Numbered from the stretch's first letter, positions 1 to 10,356 are shown. The stretch is 64,000 bases of DNA from Chlorobium sp. (GCA_005862225.1 SZXV01000005.1:62001-126000); one strand, 5' to 3'. Program-made: numbers and translations. Notes: a model not told the origin generated them from the sequence alone.

Positions 1-1
1 G

Positions 2-340
2 GCCGATGCGCGCTCACCAAGGGACGGCAAATTTCTTGAGGTTGTCGGGCATTATCAACCTACTGCAAAGCCGCATGCAGTGACTATTAAAAAAGAGCGC
101 ATTGTATACTGGATGCAGACTGGTGCACAGCCAACAGCTACAGTTAACAGTCTTATCCGTACAACCGGATTGCTCTATGAATTGAGGCTCAAGAGTATGG
201 GGCGCAGTGAGGCTGAAATTTCTGCAGAGATGGAGAAGTGGCAGGCACATCAGACTGTCAGGCGTCAGAAGCGTCTTGCCTTGAAGTCTCATCGTCGCAG
301 TGCTAAAAAAGAGGCTGAAGCGAACGCAGCTAACGCTTGA
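2..340 (+). CDS. rpsP: 30S ribosomal protein S16 (5' end outside window)
   Basis: Structural protein of the small ribosomal subunit. The reading frame is already open at base 2 and gives the typical S16 run [20 protein letters not shown], followed by the [14 protein letters not shown] segment, so the true start lies about 20 codons upstream of the window. The GTG at 80 is internal and should not be taken as the start. The C-terminus is a lysine/alanine-rich tail. rimM follows after 33 bases, the usual rpsP-rimM-trmD-rplS order. Assignment is secure; only the N-terminus is missing. Confidence 0.95.
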   Translation, partial: ADARSPRDGKFLEVVGHYQPTAKPHAVTIKKERIVYWMQTGAQPTATVNSLIRTTGLLYELRLKSMGRSEAEISAEMEKWQAHQTVRRQKRLALKSHRRSAKKEAEANAANA

Positions 341-373
341 GAGGCGTCATCATAGTTTTTTTGTGAGGTTGGG

Positions 374-877
374 GTGGAACTCTATCTGACTGGTATCATT
401 CTCAAGCCGAAAGGTTTGAAGGGTGAGGTTAAAGTGGAGGTGATTACTGACTTTCCGGAAAGTTTTCTTTCACGGGTTCAGTTTTACGCAGGAAGTTCAG
501 TCAATTCCGTTGAACGTTTAACGGTAAAAAAAGCTGCTCTTTCTGGAGGTTTTGCCTGGTTGTTCTTTGAAGGGATTGATACTATCGAAAAAGCAGAGGC
601 ACTGACAGGTTGGCAATTGTTCGTTGATGAAAATCAACTTTTACCGCAACCGGATAACCGCGCCTATCTTCATGAAATTATTGGTATGAGGGTTTTAGAC
701 CGTCATCGAAGGGAGGTAGGAGTTGTTACGAATGTCATCAGGATGCCTGCCAATGAAGTATACGAAGTTCAGATCGGGGGAAAAAAGGTTTTGCTGCCAG
801 CCATTGATGAGTTTGTTGAAGAGTTCAGTCTTGCTGAACAGTGCATCGTTATTCCGAGATATGATGAATTTCTGTAA
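374..877 (+). CDS. rimM: 16S rRNA processing protein RimM
   Basis: Ribosome maturation factor that binds S19 and assists assembly of the 30S head. The 167-residue product has the N-terminal RimM barrel ([15 protein letters not shown] near residues 8-22) and a C-terminal PRC-barrel ([20 protein letters not shown]). Length is normal for the family. The start is GTG, as no nearer ATG precedes the conserved motif. It sits between rpsP and trmD, six bases from the longest possible trmD frame, which fits the standard translation operon and co-transcription. Confidence 0.95.
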   Translation: MELYLTGIILKPKGLKGEVKVEVITDFPESFLSRVQFYAGSSVNSVERLTVKKAALSGGFAWLFFEGIDTIEKAEALTGWQLFVDENQLLPQPDNRAYLHEIIGMRVLDRHRREVGVVTNVIRMPANEVYEVQIGGKKVLLPAIDEFVEEFSLAEQCIVIPRYDEFL

Positions 878-895
878 CTGTTAGTGCTGAATGTC

Positions 896-1609
896 ATGGA
901 TGCAATCAGGATTGATGTAATTTCAGTTATCCCCGGTTTTTTTGATTCACCGCTTAATAATGGATTGTTAAGCATTGCACGCAAGAAAAACCATGCTGAA
1001 ATCTTCATTCATAACCTTCATGATTATGGACTTGGCAGGTATAAACAGGTTGATGATTCGCCTTATGGCGGGGGGGCTGGTATGGTGCTCCGTCCGGAAC
1101 CTGTTTTTAACTGCATTGAAGCGTTAAAGGCTGAAAGAGAGTATGATGCGGTGATTTTTCCAACACCGGATGGGAAGTTGTTTGACCAGCCTGTGGCTAA
1201 CCGGCTTTCATGTATGCGTCATCTGATTATTCTCTGTGGCCATTATAAGGCAGTTGATGAAAGGATCAGGCAAAATTTGATTACTATGGAAATCTCCATA
1301 GGTGATGTGGTTGTTTCGGGAGGTGAGATCCCTTCTCTGTTTCTTATGGATGCGCTTGTCAGGGTGATTCCAGGGGTTTTGGGTGACAGTGAATCGGCAT
1401 TGAGCGATTCTTTTCAGACAGGACTTCTTGACTCAGTCTACTATACTCGACCTGCGGAATTCAGAGGGATGAAGGTGCCTGAAGTGCTGTTGACGGGTCA
1501 CCATAGCAATATTGAGCACTGGCGAGGTGAAAATGCTGTTGATCGAACCCGTCGTCGTCGTCCGGATCTTATCGATAAAGAGGTTTTAGATGAATTTAAG
1601 AAAAAATAA
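896..1609 (+). CDS. trmD: tRNA (guanine37-N1)-methyltransferase TrmD
   Basis: SAM-dependent enzyme that methylates G37 of tRNAs with G at position 36, preventing +1 frameshifts. SPOUT-family features visible are the [13 protein letters not shown] segment, the trefoil-knot region with [31 protein letters not shown], and the [21 protein letters not shown] segment near the C-terminus. Two starts are possible: GTG at 884 (241 residues) or ATG at 896 (237 residues). I chose ATG because it places the conserved [13 protein letters not shown] segment almost at the N-terminus, as in relatives. It lies between rimM and rplS. Confidence 0.95.
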   Translation: MDAIRIDVISVIPGFFDSPLNNGLLSIARKKNHAEIFIHNLHDYGLGRYKQVDDSPYGGGAGMVLRPEPVFNCIEALKAEREYDAVIFPTPDGKLFDQPVANRLSCMRHLIILCGHYKAVDERIRQNLITMEISIGDVVVSGGEIPSLFLMDALVRVIPGVLGDSESALSDSFQTGLLDSVYYTRPAEFRGMKVPEVLLTGHHSNIEHWRGENAVDRTRRRRPDLIDKEVLDEFKKK

Positions 1610-1627
1610 CGTAAATAAGTTGTTGTC

Positions 1628-1990
1628 ATGGATCAGTTAATCAAGTTAGTTGAAGCCACCCAGGCTGTTACCGATTTTCCGGAAATCAGGCCAGGCGATA
1701 CCATCAAGATTCAGTTGAAGGTTATTGAGGGTGAAAAAGAGAGGCTTCAGGCTTTCGAGGGTATTGTTATAAGCGACAGGGGAGCAGGAGGAAACAAAAC
1801 TATCACGGTTCGCAAAATTTCTCATGGTGTTGGTGTTGAGAGGATTATCCCTGTCAACTCACCGAACATCGAAAGTGTCACGGTTGTTAAACATGGCAAG
1901 GCAAGAAGGGCAAAACTTTTCTACCTGCGCAAGCGTACTGGCAAGGCGGCATTAAAAGTGAAGGAACGGAAGATTGTAGAGAAAATCTGA
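1628..1990 (+). CDS. rplS: 50S ribosomal protein L19
   Basis: Large-subunit ribosomal protein at the 30S-50S interface. The 120-residue product has the family hallmarks FRPGDT-like segment ([13 protein letters not shown]), [11 protein letters not shown] and [13 protein letters not shown], then a basic C-terminus [16 protein letters not shown]. Length is normal. It is the last gene of the rpsP-rimM-trmD-rplS operon and is followed within 10 bases by a hairpin with a T-run. Confidence 0.96.
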   Translation: MDQLIKLVEATQAVTDFPEIRPGDTIKIQLKVIEGEKERLQAFEGIVISDRGAGGNKTITVRKISHGVGVERIIPVNSPNIESVTVVKHGKARRAKLFYLRKRTGKAALKVKERKIVEKI

Positions 1991-1998
1991 ATATTGTT

Positions 1999-2033
1999 AA
2001 ACCCGATGTGCATCAACGCTATCGGGTTTTTCT
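1999..2033 (+). terminator. Intrinsic terminator of the rpsP-rplS operon
   Basis: AAACCCGAT (1999-2007) pairs with ATCGGGTTT (2021-2029) around a 13-base loop and runs into a T-rich tract. It sits 9 bases after the rplS stop, as expected for a Rho-independent terminator. Confidence 0.85.
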
Positions 2034-2065
2034 TTTTTATCGTATGCCGGTTTTTTTGAGGAATA

Positions 2066-2896
2066 ATGACGCTTGTTGCTGATATTGATTTTTTCCGGCA
2101 AAAAATTTTCGATTTTTATCGACTGCATCGACGGAGTTTTCCCTGGAGGGAGACCACAGATCGCTATGCTGTCATGATCAGCGAGATTATGTTGCAGCAG
2201 ACGCAGGCGGAGAGGGTTGTGCCAAGGTTTCAGGCCTGGCTGCAACATTTTCCTGATATCACTCATTTGGCATCCGCTCCACTCAAAGATGTTCTTACTC
2301 TCTGGAGTGGGCTTGGTTACAACTCCAGGGCAGTGCGGTTGCATCATTGCGCCTCTATTATATCAGATTCCTACGGAGGAATCGTGCCGTCACACCCGCA
2401 ACTTCTTAAAAAACTTCCGGGTATCGGTGAGTATACATGCCGCTCTATTCCTGTTTTTGCGGATAATCTGGATCTGGCTGCTGTTGATACCAACATCAGA
2501 AGAATCATTATTCATGAATTCAGCCTGCCTGTAGATACTCCTGCTTCCAAAGTTCAAGAACTGGCTGATGCGGCGCTTCCTCACGGACAAAGTCGCGATT
2601 GGCATAATGCCTTGATGGATTATGGAGCACTTGAGCTTACCAGCAAAAAGACAGGAATTCGGCCTTTGACGAAGCAGTCAAAGTTTCATGGTTCAAAACG
2701 GTGGTACCGGGGTCAGCTTATCAGGGAGCTTGTTCATTCAGATATAATGTTTCTTGAAGAGATAGAAGAGAAGTACGGAAACTGCCCCTGGAATCTTGTT
2801 GAAATCCTCTCAGACCTCATTCATGAGGGGTTGGTTGAACCCCTGGAGTCACCGTGTAATGGTGTCCGCCAGGGGTTCAAGATAAAAGGTGGCTGA
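2066..2896 (+). CDS. MutY-like A/G-specific adenine glycosylase, cluster-less
   Basis: Endonuclease III superfamily DNA glycosylase expected to remove adenine opposite 8-oxoguanine. The 276-residue protein has the catalytic-site segment SEIMLQQTQAERV (Glu40), the helix-hairpin-helix LPGIGEYTCRS (117-127) and the catalytic Asp141 in VDTNIRR. The Cys-x6-Cys-x2-Cys-x5-Cys cluster that normally follows the ALMDYGALE segment is absent: that stretch (TSKKTGIRPLTKQSKFHGSK) has no cysteine. The C-terminal NUDIX-like 8-oxoG reader is also missing; about 60 residues that look like a small winged helix remain. Start is ATG 2066. Substrate specificity is inferred, and a related glycosylase subtype is possible. 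Confidence 0.8.
   Translation: MTLVADIDFFRQKIFDFYRLHRRSFPWRETTDRYAVMISEIMLQQTQAERVVPRFQAWLQHFPDITHLASAPLKDVLTLWSGLGYNSRAVRLHHCASIISDSYGGIVPSHPQLLKKLPGIGEYTCRSIPVFADNLDLAAVDTNIRRIIIHEFSLPVDTPASKVQELADAALPHGQSRDWHNALMDYGALELTSKKTGIRPLTKQSKFHGSKRWYRGQLIRELVHSDIMFLEEIEEKYGNCPWNLVEILSDLIHEGLVEPLESPCNGVRQGFKIKGG
2837..2878. repeat. Strong inverted repeat inside the 3' end of the MutY-like gene
   Basis: GAACCCCTGG (2837-2846) is the exact reverse complement of CCAGGGGTTC (2869-2878), with a second short pair CACC/GGTG inside the loop. No T-run follows on either strand. It may serve as an RNA 3'-end structure between two convergent genes; function is not known. Confidence 0.6.
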
Positions 2897-2900
2897 AGCT

Positions 2901-4733
2901 TTACTCAGTATTGTAGACCATATTGAGTGCCTTATAAACCTTGTCAATCTCAGCAGAATATTTTGTTGTTATCTCCTTGCGCTTGAGTTTCAGTGTCGGT
3001 GTCATTTGACCGTTTTCAAGGCTGAAAGGGGTTTCGATCAACAAAAATTTGCGAACCTTTTCATGGGTAGCAAGTTGCCGTGAAACTGTACGGATGAGCT
3101 TTTCGTAAACCTGCAGAATGTTTTTATTCTCTATCAACTCTTTGTTGCTGGATGCCTTAATGCCTTCTGCGTCCGCCAACTCCTTCAGCTTGCTGAATTC
3201 GGGCACAATAAGGGCAATCAGAAATGGACGTTTTTCACCGATTACAATGACCTGGTCAACATAGGAACTTTCAGAGATCAGGTTTTCGATAGGCATTGGT
3301 GCAATATTTTTTCCGCCAGAGGTGACAATAATATGTTTTTTGCGATCAGTTATTTTCAGACAGCCATCCCTGTCGATCTCTCCAATGTCACCTGAGTAGA
3401 ACCACCCATCTTTGATAACTGCACTGGTCGCCTCTTCATCCTTCCAGTATCCCTTCATGATATTTGGTCCCTTGAGAAGGATTTCACCGTCCGGAGCAAT
3501 CTTGACCTCAACATTTTTTACTGCCTGTCCCACAGTTCCATACTTGATTTTTTCGGGTCGATTAACATGGGTGACTGGTGAGGTCTCAGTCAAGCCAAAC
3601 CCTTCCAGAATACTGATATCAAGAGCCTGGAAAAACTCGCCGATTTTTTGCGGTAGGGCCGCGCCGCCGGAAACAAAATAACGCAGTCGTCCACCAAACT
3701 TGTTTGTGATTTTGCTATAGACAAGTTTTTTTGCCAGAGTATGCTGGAGAGAGAGTAGTTTTGATGCTCTGCCTTTTTTATTGAGCTCAAGATGATATTT
3801 TTCACCCGTTTTCAGTGCCCACTGGAATATTTTCTGCTTGAGGGGGCTTTGTGTTGAAATTTGTTTGAGTATACCCATCTTGATTCGGTCGAAGAGTCTC
3901 GGTACGGTAAACATAATCGATGGGCGAGCTTCGGTCATGTTAAGAGAGATCGTTTCAACACTTTCTGCAAGATAAATGCTTGCTCCACATGCGAAGAGCA
4001 GATAATATCCGCCAGTTCTTTCGTAGGCATGGGAAAGTGGAAGAAATGAGAGACCGCAGTCAGAATCATCAAGACAGATAACCGTCGCACACGATTTTAC
4101 GTTTTCACAAATATTGTGATGTGTGAGCATCACCCCTTTTGGCAGTCCTGTCGTACCGGAGGTATAGATTATGGTTGCTACATCTTCAGGCTCCACAGAT
4201 GTCCCCTCAAGAATCAGTGGTTTATGAAGCAAAATTTTTTCACCCTCAGCTTTAGCCTGGTTCAGGTCAAGCACATCCTCCACCTGTTCTTCAAGGCGGT
4301 TCATCACCACCACAAGAGTTAATTCCGGGAGGTTTTGCCAGATCGAAAGAATTTTGCCAAGCTGAAGCATATTCGAGACAACAATAGCCCTTGCTCCGCA
4401 GTTATTAAGAATGTATTCAATCTGATTTGATGGCAAAGAAGGATAGAGTGGTACATTAATAGCGCCAATGTTCAGTATTGCCATGTCGGCCAGGTACCAA
4501 CCAGGCCTGTTTTCTGAAAGAATGGCAACTCTGTCTTTAGAAGATACTCCGTTAAATTTCAGATAGGCAGCGAACGTTCGGACGTCCTGCTCAAAAGCAT
4601 GATAAGCTATAGGTTCATACTGGCCGTTGATTTTCCTTGCAAATGGAAATTTTGAATTATCACCTCTGTAATGGGTAAAGACTGAGGCAAACAGTTCAGG
4701 CAGTGTCTGGAATTCAGGATTGATAAGTCCCAT
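2901..4733 (-). CDS. Long-chain acyl-CoA synthetase (AMP-forming)
   Basis: ANL-superfamily ligase that activates fatty acids through an acyl-adenylate to acyl-CoA. The 610-residue protein shows the AMP-binding P-loop [11 protein letters not shown] (190-200), the LTETSP motif in [18 protein letters not shown], the [21 protein letters not shown] hinge region and a C-terminal TPTLKLKRK segment with the expected catalytic lysine. No signal peptide is seen, so it is cytosolic or peripherally membrane-bound. In a photoautotroph it more likely recycles free or exogenous fatty acids than supports beta-oxidation. It stands alone, convergent with the MutY-like gene (4 bases between stops). Confidence 0.88.
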   Translation of the reverse strand: MGLINPEFQTLPELFASVFTHYRGDNSKFPFARKINGQYEPIAYHAFEQDVRTFAAYLKFNGVSSKDRVAILSENRPGWYLADMAILNIGAINVPLYPSLPSNQIEYILNNCGARAIVVSNMLQLGKILSIWQNLPELTLVVVMNRLEEQVEDVLDLNQAKAEGEKILLHKPLILEGTSVEPEDVATIIYTSGTTGLPKGVMLTHHNICENVKSCATVICLDDSDCGLSFLPLSHAYERTGGYYLLFACGASIYLAESVETISLNMTEARPSIMFTVPRLFDRIKMGILKQISTQSPLKQKIFQWALKTGEKYHLELNKKGRASKLLSLQHTLAKKLVYSKITNKFGGRLRYFVSGGAALPQKIGEFFQALDISILEGFGLTETSPVTHVNRPEKIKYGTVGQAVKNVEVKIAPDGEILLKGPNIMKGYWKDEEATSAVIKDGWFYSGDIGEIDRDGCLKITDRKKHIIVTSGGKNIAPMPIENLISESSYVDQVIVIGEKRPFLIALIVPEFSKLKELADAEGIKASSNKELIENKNILQVYEKLIRTVSRQLATHEKVRKFLLIETPFSLENGQMTPTLKLKRKEITTKYSAEIDKVYKALNMVYNTE

Positions 4734-5000
4734 TATTGTAAAATGTTAAAGTATAGGAAAATCAGCTCTTACCCATGGAGTATGGGCGTTTGTCGTACAT
4801 GTTTCAGTAACAACCAGAGCATTTCTGTACTTGTCAGAATATAACACATAACTGTAGAAAAGGAATGCCTGCTTTCAGGATCACATTGTTTTTGGTTAAA
4901 TTGCGTGATATTCTGAGTGATCTTCTGTACAAGGATGTGTCTATTTGTTCCTGCGTAATTTTAAGTACGATTGATCTATATCAAGAAGGGGTTAATTGAG

Positions 5001-6023
5001 ATGATCGTCTATAAGGGTATCCGAAAAGCCGCCGTAAAATATCAGCAAGAGGTTGCTTGCTGGATATTATTGATGTTTTTTGCGATATGTTCTCAACCTC
5101 TGTCTTCATTATCCGCAACTCCACTTAAAAAAGCGTCACTTATTCTTCTCTGGAGCCCGCAGTCTCAATTTGCCGGCTATTATGTTGCCCTCGAAAAAGG
5201 GATTTACCAACGGCATGGTATTGATTTGACAATACTCAAAGGTGGGCCAGGAGTGTCGCCTGTGCTTGCTTTACAACAAGGCGATGCTGATTTTGCTGTG
5301 CTTTGGCTGACAACAGCTTTCGGACATCGCGTGAATGGCAAGAGACTCGTCAATGTTGCTCAAATTATTCAGAGATCGTCAATGATGCTGATTTCCAAAA
5401 AAACAAGCGGAATCAGAACAATTAACGATATGAATGGGAAGAAGGTTGGCCTTTGGCAGGGAGATTTATCCATTCCACCACATACTTTATTTGACAAATA
5501 CGGTATTAGTGTTCGGGAGATTCCCCAGTCAAATACGGTAAACCTTTTTTTGCGAGGAGGAATTGATGTGACCTCTGCAATGTGGTACAACGAATACCAT
5601 GTTCTTCTTAATTCAGGCGTTGATGCCGATGAGTTAAATACCATTTTTCTTCAGGAGCAGGGTATGACTTTTCCGGAAGATGGTCTGTATACTCTTGAAA
5701 AAACAGTTCAAAAAGATCCTGCTCTGGTTGATGGCTTTGTCCGTGCATCACTTGAAGGATGGCAATATGCATTTGCTCATCCTGATGAGGCTCTTGACAT
5801 CGTCATAAAGAACATGCGTCAGGCTCAGGTTCCTGCCAACCGGACACATCAGAAGTGGATGCTTGAGCGGATGAAAGATCTGACAGTATCGGATAAAAAT
5901 GAGTTTGGTACTCTGAAGCCGCAGGATTATGAAGCCGTTGGGAAGATTATGCGAAATCAAGGGCGGATCAAAAGTTATCCTGACTATGCAACATTTACCT
6001 GGAGGTCTGATGCCAGGAAGTAA
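5001..6023 (+). CDS. NMT1/THI5-type periplasmic substrate-binding protein
   Basis: ABC-type binding protein of the NMT1/THI5-like class (nitrate, sulfonate, taurine, pyrimidine precursors). After a basic N-terminus and a hydrophobic signal segment (WILLMFFAICSQPLSSLSA), the mature part begins with ASLILLWSPQSQFAGYYVA and KGIYQRHGIDLTILKGGPG, typical of this fold. TTG 4971 could extend the frame by ten codons, but AAGGGG lies 11 bases before ATG 5001, which is preferred. No matching permease or ATPase adjoins it. Its 3' end overlaps the next gene, a transmembrane sensor phosphatase, by 14 bases, so I infer it delivers a ligand signal rather than cargo. The ligand is unknown. Confidence 0.8.
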   Translation: MIVYKGIRKAAVKYQQEVACWILLMFFAICSQPLSSLSATPLKKASLILLWSPQSQFAGYYVALEKGIYQRHGIDLTILKGGPGVSPVLALQQGDADFAVLWLTTAFGHRVNGKRLVNVAQIIQRSSMMLISKKTSGIRTINDMNGKKVGLWQGDLSIPPHTLFDKYGISVREIPQSNTVNLFLRGGIDVTSAMWYNEYHVLLNSGVDADELNTIFLQEQGMTFPEDGLYTLEKTVQKDPALVDGFVRASLEGWQYAFAHPDEALDIVIKNMRQAQVPANRTHQKWMLERMKDLTVSDKNEFGTLKPQDYEAVGKIMRNQGRIKSYPDYATFTWRSDARK

Positions 6024-7950
6024 AAGTATTGTTACACGACTGATTCTTGTTATTACCTTGAGCAGCTCTCTTATTTTTGCTCTGACGCTGGGGTATAACT
6101 ATTACCAATCCAGAATTATTCTTGAAAAGGAGCTTGAAAATAACGCACGCAATCTTGCCATGTCGTTGGTCAATAAAGTTGAGAGTGAGCTTGTTTCTGT
6201 TTCTAAAGTGACGGAAGGAGTTGCACGCTCACTTGAGACCGGTCGATATTCGGAGCAGGAGCTTCATTCATTGATCAGAAATACTGTTGCAGGCAATGCC
6301 GGGATATACGGTTCTTGTGTTGCCTATGAACCATACGCTTTCAGCCGGACGAATCGTCTCTATGCTCCATATTATTACAGAGAAAACGGAACAATAAAGT
6401 TGATTCGTCTTGAAACTTCTTATAAAAATCTTCCATATCTCTACTGGGACTGGTACCAGATTCCTCGGGAATTGGGAAAATCTGAATGGAGTGAGCCCTA
6501 TTATGATGAGGGTGGAGGTAATACTCTTATGTCGACATGTTCCGTTCCCTTTTACGAAGAGCATGGAGGTGTAAGACGTCTTAAAGGGATTGTCGGAGCC
6601 GATATCACTCTTGATTCATTGACCGAGCTTGTTTCATCTGTCAAGATTCTCAAGACTGGATATGCAGCGCTTCTTTCTCGCAATGGTATGATTCTGGCTC
6701 ATCCCTTGAAGGGCGCTATCATGAATGAAACCTTTTTCAGTATTGCTGAATCGCGTCAGGAAGCTTCTCTCAGGGAAATTGGAAAGAGGATGATCAGGGG
6801 GGAATCCGGATTTGTTTTTTACAGGAGCCTGGTTGGAGTCAGAAGCTGGATGTATTATGCTCCGATACTTACAACGGGATGGACTCTTGCTGTTGTTTTT
6901 CCCGAAAGTGAATTACTCGAACATGTCAGGACGCTGAGTATGACAATGGCGGTAATGGGATTTGGAGGTATTCTTCTTCTGACGATTGCTGTGGTCTCTC
7001 TTGCCCGCTCCATCACCAAACCCCTTCGATCGCTTGTTGCGGCCACGAAGTTGATGGGTTCAGGCAATTTCGATGTCGAACTTCCTGCAGTCATTTCGAA
7101 TGATGAAGTTGGGGTGTTGACGAACTCTTTTCGTCTCATGGTTACTTCGCTTAAGGAGTATATCAAAAATCTGACTGAGACGACAGCCGCCAAGGAGAGA
7201 ATCCAGAGTGAGCTCAAGGTGGCTACTGATATTCAGGCCAGCCTGTTACCTCGACTTTTTCCTGCTTTTCCAGATCGACCCGAGTTTGATATTTATGCTT
7301 CTATGGATCCTGCAAAAGAGGTTGGTGGAGACTTTTATGATTTCTTTTTTATTGACCATCACAATCTTTGTTTTCTGATCGCTGATGTGGCCGACAAAGG
7401 TGTGCCGGCAGCGCTCTATATGATGGTGGCAAAAACGCTGCTGAAATCGGAGGGTCAGCGTCTCGGAGAGCCGGATCTTATTCTTTCGTACGTGAACAAC
7501 ATTCTTGCTACAGACAACGACAGTTGCATGTTTGCCACCGTATTCTGTGCCATTCTTGATACCAGAACAGGTGAGGTACGTTTTGCTAACGCTGGCCATA
7601 ATCCACCATTGATCATGACATCTGCAGGCATACAGTATCTTGCTGTTCAGTCAGGTTTTGTGCTTGGCCCTATACAGGATATCGTCTATAAAACTGAAAG
7701 CATTACACTGCAGGCTGGAGATACTCTTTTTCTTTATACTGATGGTGTGACTGAAGCAAAGAATCCTGGGGAAGAGCTTTATGGTGAGTCAAGATTGCTT
7801 CATGCACTCCAATGCGCACCAAAAGAGGAGCTTTGCGATTTGATCCATTATATCCGTTCTGAAGTCCGGGCACATGCACATGGCGCTCCTCAGTCTGATG
7901 ATGTTACCATGGTCGCCCTGAAATATCGCGGAACTGTTGCTGATGCTTGA
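6010..7950 (+). CDS. Membrane dCache-HAMP-PP2C (RsbU/SpoIIE-type) phosphatase
   Basis: Predicted transmembrane sensor whose cytoplasmic PP2C domain dephosphorylates a STAS anti-sigma antagonist. Order: TM1 (about 12-32), a long Cache-like periplasmic domain (about 35-300), TM2 (about 310-332), HAMP (SITKPLRSLVAATKLMGSGN onward), a helical linker, then the phosphatase. All expected metal-binding Asp motifs remain: GGDFYD, IADVADKG, YTDGVTEA and SDDVTMV. ATG 6010 is chosen over the longer frame from 5929 because GGAGG at 6001-6005 is correctly spaced. The likely target is the STAS protein at 11497-11835 of the same gene run. Confidence 0.88.
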   Translation: MPGSKSIVTRLILVITLSSSLIFALTLGYNYYQSRIILEKELENNARNLAMSLVNKVESELVSVSKVTEGVARSLETGRYSEQELHSLIRNTVAGNAGIYGSCVAYEPYAFSRTNRLYAPYYYRENGTIKLIRLETSYKNLPYLYWDWYQIPRELGKSEWSEPYYDEGGGNTLMSTCSVPFYEEHGGVRRLKGIVGADITLDSLTELVSSVKILKTGYAALLSRNGMILAHPLKGAIMNETFFSIAESRQEASLREIGKRMIRGESGFVFYRSLVGVRSWMYYAPILTTGWTLAVVFPESELLEHVRTLSMTMAVMGFGGILLLTIAVVSLARSITKPLRSLVAATKLMGSGNFDVELPAVISNDEVGVLTNSFRLMVTSLKEYIKNLTETTAAKERIQSELKVATDIQASLLPRLFPAFPDRPEFDIYASMDPAKEVGGDFYDFFFIDHHNLCFLIADVADKGVPAALYMMVAKTLLKSEGQRLGEPDLILSYVNNILATDNDSCMFATVFCAILDTRTGEVRFANAGHNPPLIMTSAGIQYLAVQSGFVLGPIQDIVYKTESITLQAGDTLFLYTDGVTEAKNPGEELYGESRLLHALQCAPKEELCDLIHYIRSEVRAHAHGAPQSDDVTMVALKYRGTVADA

Positions 7951-8013
7951 TACAGGAATTGATTTCTGAGAGAGGAGCTTATTTGCTTACTAACCAAGTA
8001 ATTCAAAATAGTA

Positions 8014-10356
8014 ATGAACAAAAAGTTACTTGTTGTCTTTTCATGGCTGCTTCTGGTCAGGGTGTTTACTGTTTTCATCTGTGAGAATTCTGTAACCGGA
8101 TTGCCCCCAGTCAAACATGCAATATGTACTCTTGCTACTCTTTTTTCTGCAGACGCTGTCGCTTCAACAACGCAAGGGAAGAAAATTGCATCTGTAGATG
8201 ATTTGAAAGATAAGCGGATTGGTGTGCTTCTTGGCTCTGTTCACGATTCTTATGCCATGAAAACATTTCCCAATGCAACAATTCTGCAATATAAAACGCC
8301 ATCGGATATTGTTTTGGCTGTCAAGACGGGAAAGGTTGATGCGGCCATTTACACGTATGAGACTCTTCGTGATATTTTTCGAACGAATGATGACTTGGCA
8401 ATTTTAGGATCGCCTTTGTTTTCTGTGCCGGTAGGTATTGGTTTTAACAAAACCAATAATCAGTTACGAGAACAATTCAATGATTTTTTAAGGCAGATAA
8501 AAAAGAATGGCATTTATGATAACATGATAAATCGCTGGATTATACAAGGTGATACATCAATGCCTGAGATAAAGAATTCAAAAGCTAATGGCGTTCTTAC
8601 TGTTGGTATTGTCAGTGATAAAGGGCTGCCTTTTCTGATTATCAAGGATAATAAGCTCATTGGATTAGATGCGGAACTTGCAGAACGATTTGCTGCATAT
8701 CTTGGGAAAGAACTCAAAATGAGTGATATGGAGTTTGGCAGTCTTATTCCTGCTGTTGTATCACAAAAAATTGATATGATTTCCAGTACATTGATGATCA
8801 CTGATGAACGCAAAAAACAAATCAGTTTTTCGGACGAATACTACAATTTACGAGCAAGTTTCTTTGCGTTGAAAAAGAATATTGTAATCTCATCAGCTCC
8901 AAAAAGCAATAAATTTTCATCTCTTGAAGATCTTAAAAACAAGCGGTTTGCTGTTTTTACTGGAACAGTTCATGATGGGTTTGTTTCTCGAAAATATCCA
9001 AATGCTCAATTGATGAGGTATGAAAGTACTGCCGATATGGTTTTGGCACTCGAAAGTAATAAAGTTGATGTTGCTCTTCTTGATGTTATTACTGCCGGAG
9101 TTATCATAAAGCACAACCCGGAGCTGGGCATTTTACAGGAAGATGTGCTCAATATGCCTCTTGGAGTTGGTTTTGGCAAAAATGCTGATGATCTTCGGCA
9201 GCGATTCAACAATTTTCTGCAAGCAATACGAGGCGATGGAACCTATGATGACATGTACAAGCGCTGGTGCCGTGGAGATCCTGAACAGGTTGTTATGCCA
9301 GAGATTGCGAATGGTACCGGTCAAAAGTATGTACTTGGTGTTTCTGTAGATGATCTTCCTTATGTCGCATTCATGAATGGAAAATATGTTGGTTTTGATA
9401 TTGAATTGTTAAAGCGTTTTGCCGCCAGAGAAAATATTAATCTGGATATTGTCCCGATGGAATTCGCGTCTCTTGTTCCGGCGCTGGCGTCCGGGAAAGT
9501 TGATATCATTACTGATGGCATTGCTATATCTGAAGAGCGTAGTCGTATGGTTGATTTTTCAGCTTCTTATATGGAATTTCGTACAGCCGCGATGGCAATG
9601 AAGTCAAAAATTGCCCGTTATGATAATCAGCCTGTTTCTGAAATTGCTTCTGGCGGTTTTATTGAGAATACCATAGAGAGTTTTCGTCGCAATATTATTC
9701 TTGAGGAGCGCTGGCGAATTATTCTTGACGGTCTGAAAACGACAGTGTTGATTTCTGTTCTGTCCACGCTTTTTGGCACGCTTCTTGGTTCGCTTGTCTG
9801 TTTTATGCGCATGTCAAAAAACGTGATGCTGAGTCTGCCAGCGAAGTTGTTTATCTCGATATTGCGAGGCACGCCAGTGCTGGTGTTTTTAATGCTGATT
9901 TTTTATGTTGTTTTTGCATCAGTCAATATTGATCCTGTTCTTGTAGCCGTCATAGCCTTTGGAATGAATTTTGCGGCTTATGTTGCTGAGATATTCCGCA
10001 CCGGCATCACGAGTATCGATAAAGGCCAGAGCGAGGCAGGCATTTCGCTTGGCTTCAGCAAGGTGCGAACGTTTCTCTACATTATTCTGCCCCAGACCAT
10101 TCAGCGGATCCTTCCTGTCTACAAGGGAGAGTTTATTTCACTGGTCAAGATGACTTCGATTGTCGGATACATTGCTGTGCAGGACTTGACGAAGGCAAGT
10201 GATATTATTCGGAGTCGCACCTTTGACGCCTTCTTCCCCTTGATTATGGTCGCAATTTTATACTTCATCATTTCATGGGTTCTGATGTTGTCACTTGAGT
10301 ACCTTGAGCGGAAAACCGATCCAAAATCCAAAAGAAAACAGGCGGTCATCGCATGA
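8014..10356 (+). CDS. Amino-acid ABC transporter: binding-protein lobes fused to permease
   Basis: A 780-residue fusion. After one or two hydrophobic N-terminal segments (4-23, 36-50) come four family-3 binding-protein pieces: a lobe-2-like unit (57-180), a lobe-1 unit (194-290), a second lobe-2 unit (300-430) and a second lobe-1 unit (438-535). The two lobe-2 units are clear repeats ([20 protein letters not shown] and [20 protein letters not shown]). The last part (555-765) is a HisM/GlnP-type permease with a [19 protein letters not shown] membrane segment and an EAA loop ([20 protein letters not shown]). The middle pair forms a complete binding protein; the outer halves could form a permuted one. 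The ATPase gene overlaps its 3' end by 4 bases. The substrate is probably an amino acid, unproven. Confidence 0.85.
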   Translation: MNKKLLVVFSWLLLVRVFTVFICENSVTGLPPVKHAICTLATLFSADAVASTTQGKKIASVDDLKDKRIGVLLGSVHDSYAMKTFPNATILQYKTPSDIVLAVKTGKVDAAIYTYETLRDIFRTNDDLAILGSPLFSVPVGIGFNKTNNQLREQFNDFLRQIKKNGIYDNMINRWIIQGDTSMPEIKNSKANGVLTVGIVSDKGLPFLIIKDNKLIGLDAELAERFAAYLGKELKMSDMEFGSLIPAVVSQKIDMISSTLMITDERKKQISFSDEYYNLRASFFALKKNIVISSAPKSNKFSSLEDLKNKRFAVFTGTVHDGFVSRKYPNAQLMRYESTADMVLALESNKVDVALLDVITAGVIIKHNPELGILQEDVLNMPLGVGFGKNADDLRQRFNNFLQAIRGDGTYDDMYKRWCRGDPEQVVMPEIANGTGQKYVLGVSVDDLPYVAFMNGKYVGFDIELLKRFAARENINLDIVPMEFASLVPALASGKVDIITDGIAISEERSRMVDFSASYMEFRTAAMAMKSKIARYDNQPVSEIASGGFIENTIESFRRNIILEERWRIILDGLKTTVLISVLSTLFGTLLGSLVCFMRMSKNVMLSLPAKLFISILRGTPVLVFLMLIFYVVFASVNIDPVLVAVIAFGMNFAAYVAEIFRTGITSIDKGQSEAGISLGFSKVRTFLYIILPQTIQRILPVYKGEFISLVKMTSIVGYIAVQDLTKASDIIRSRTFDAFFPLIMVAILYFIISWVLMLSLEYLERKTDPKSKRKQAVIA

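Noticed and set aside
4734-5000. Possible TPP or other riboswitch before the NMT1/THI5-type gene
   Set aside because: The expected TPP core (CTGAGA with the later ACC-TGATCTGG block) is absent, and no other known aptamer could be recognised.
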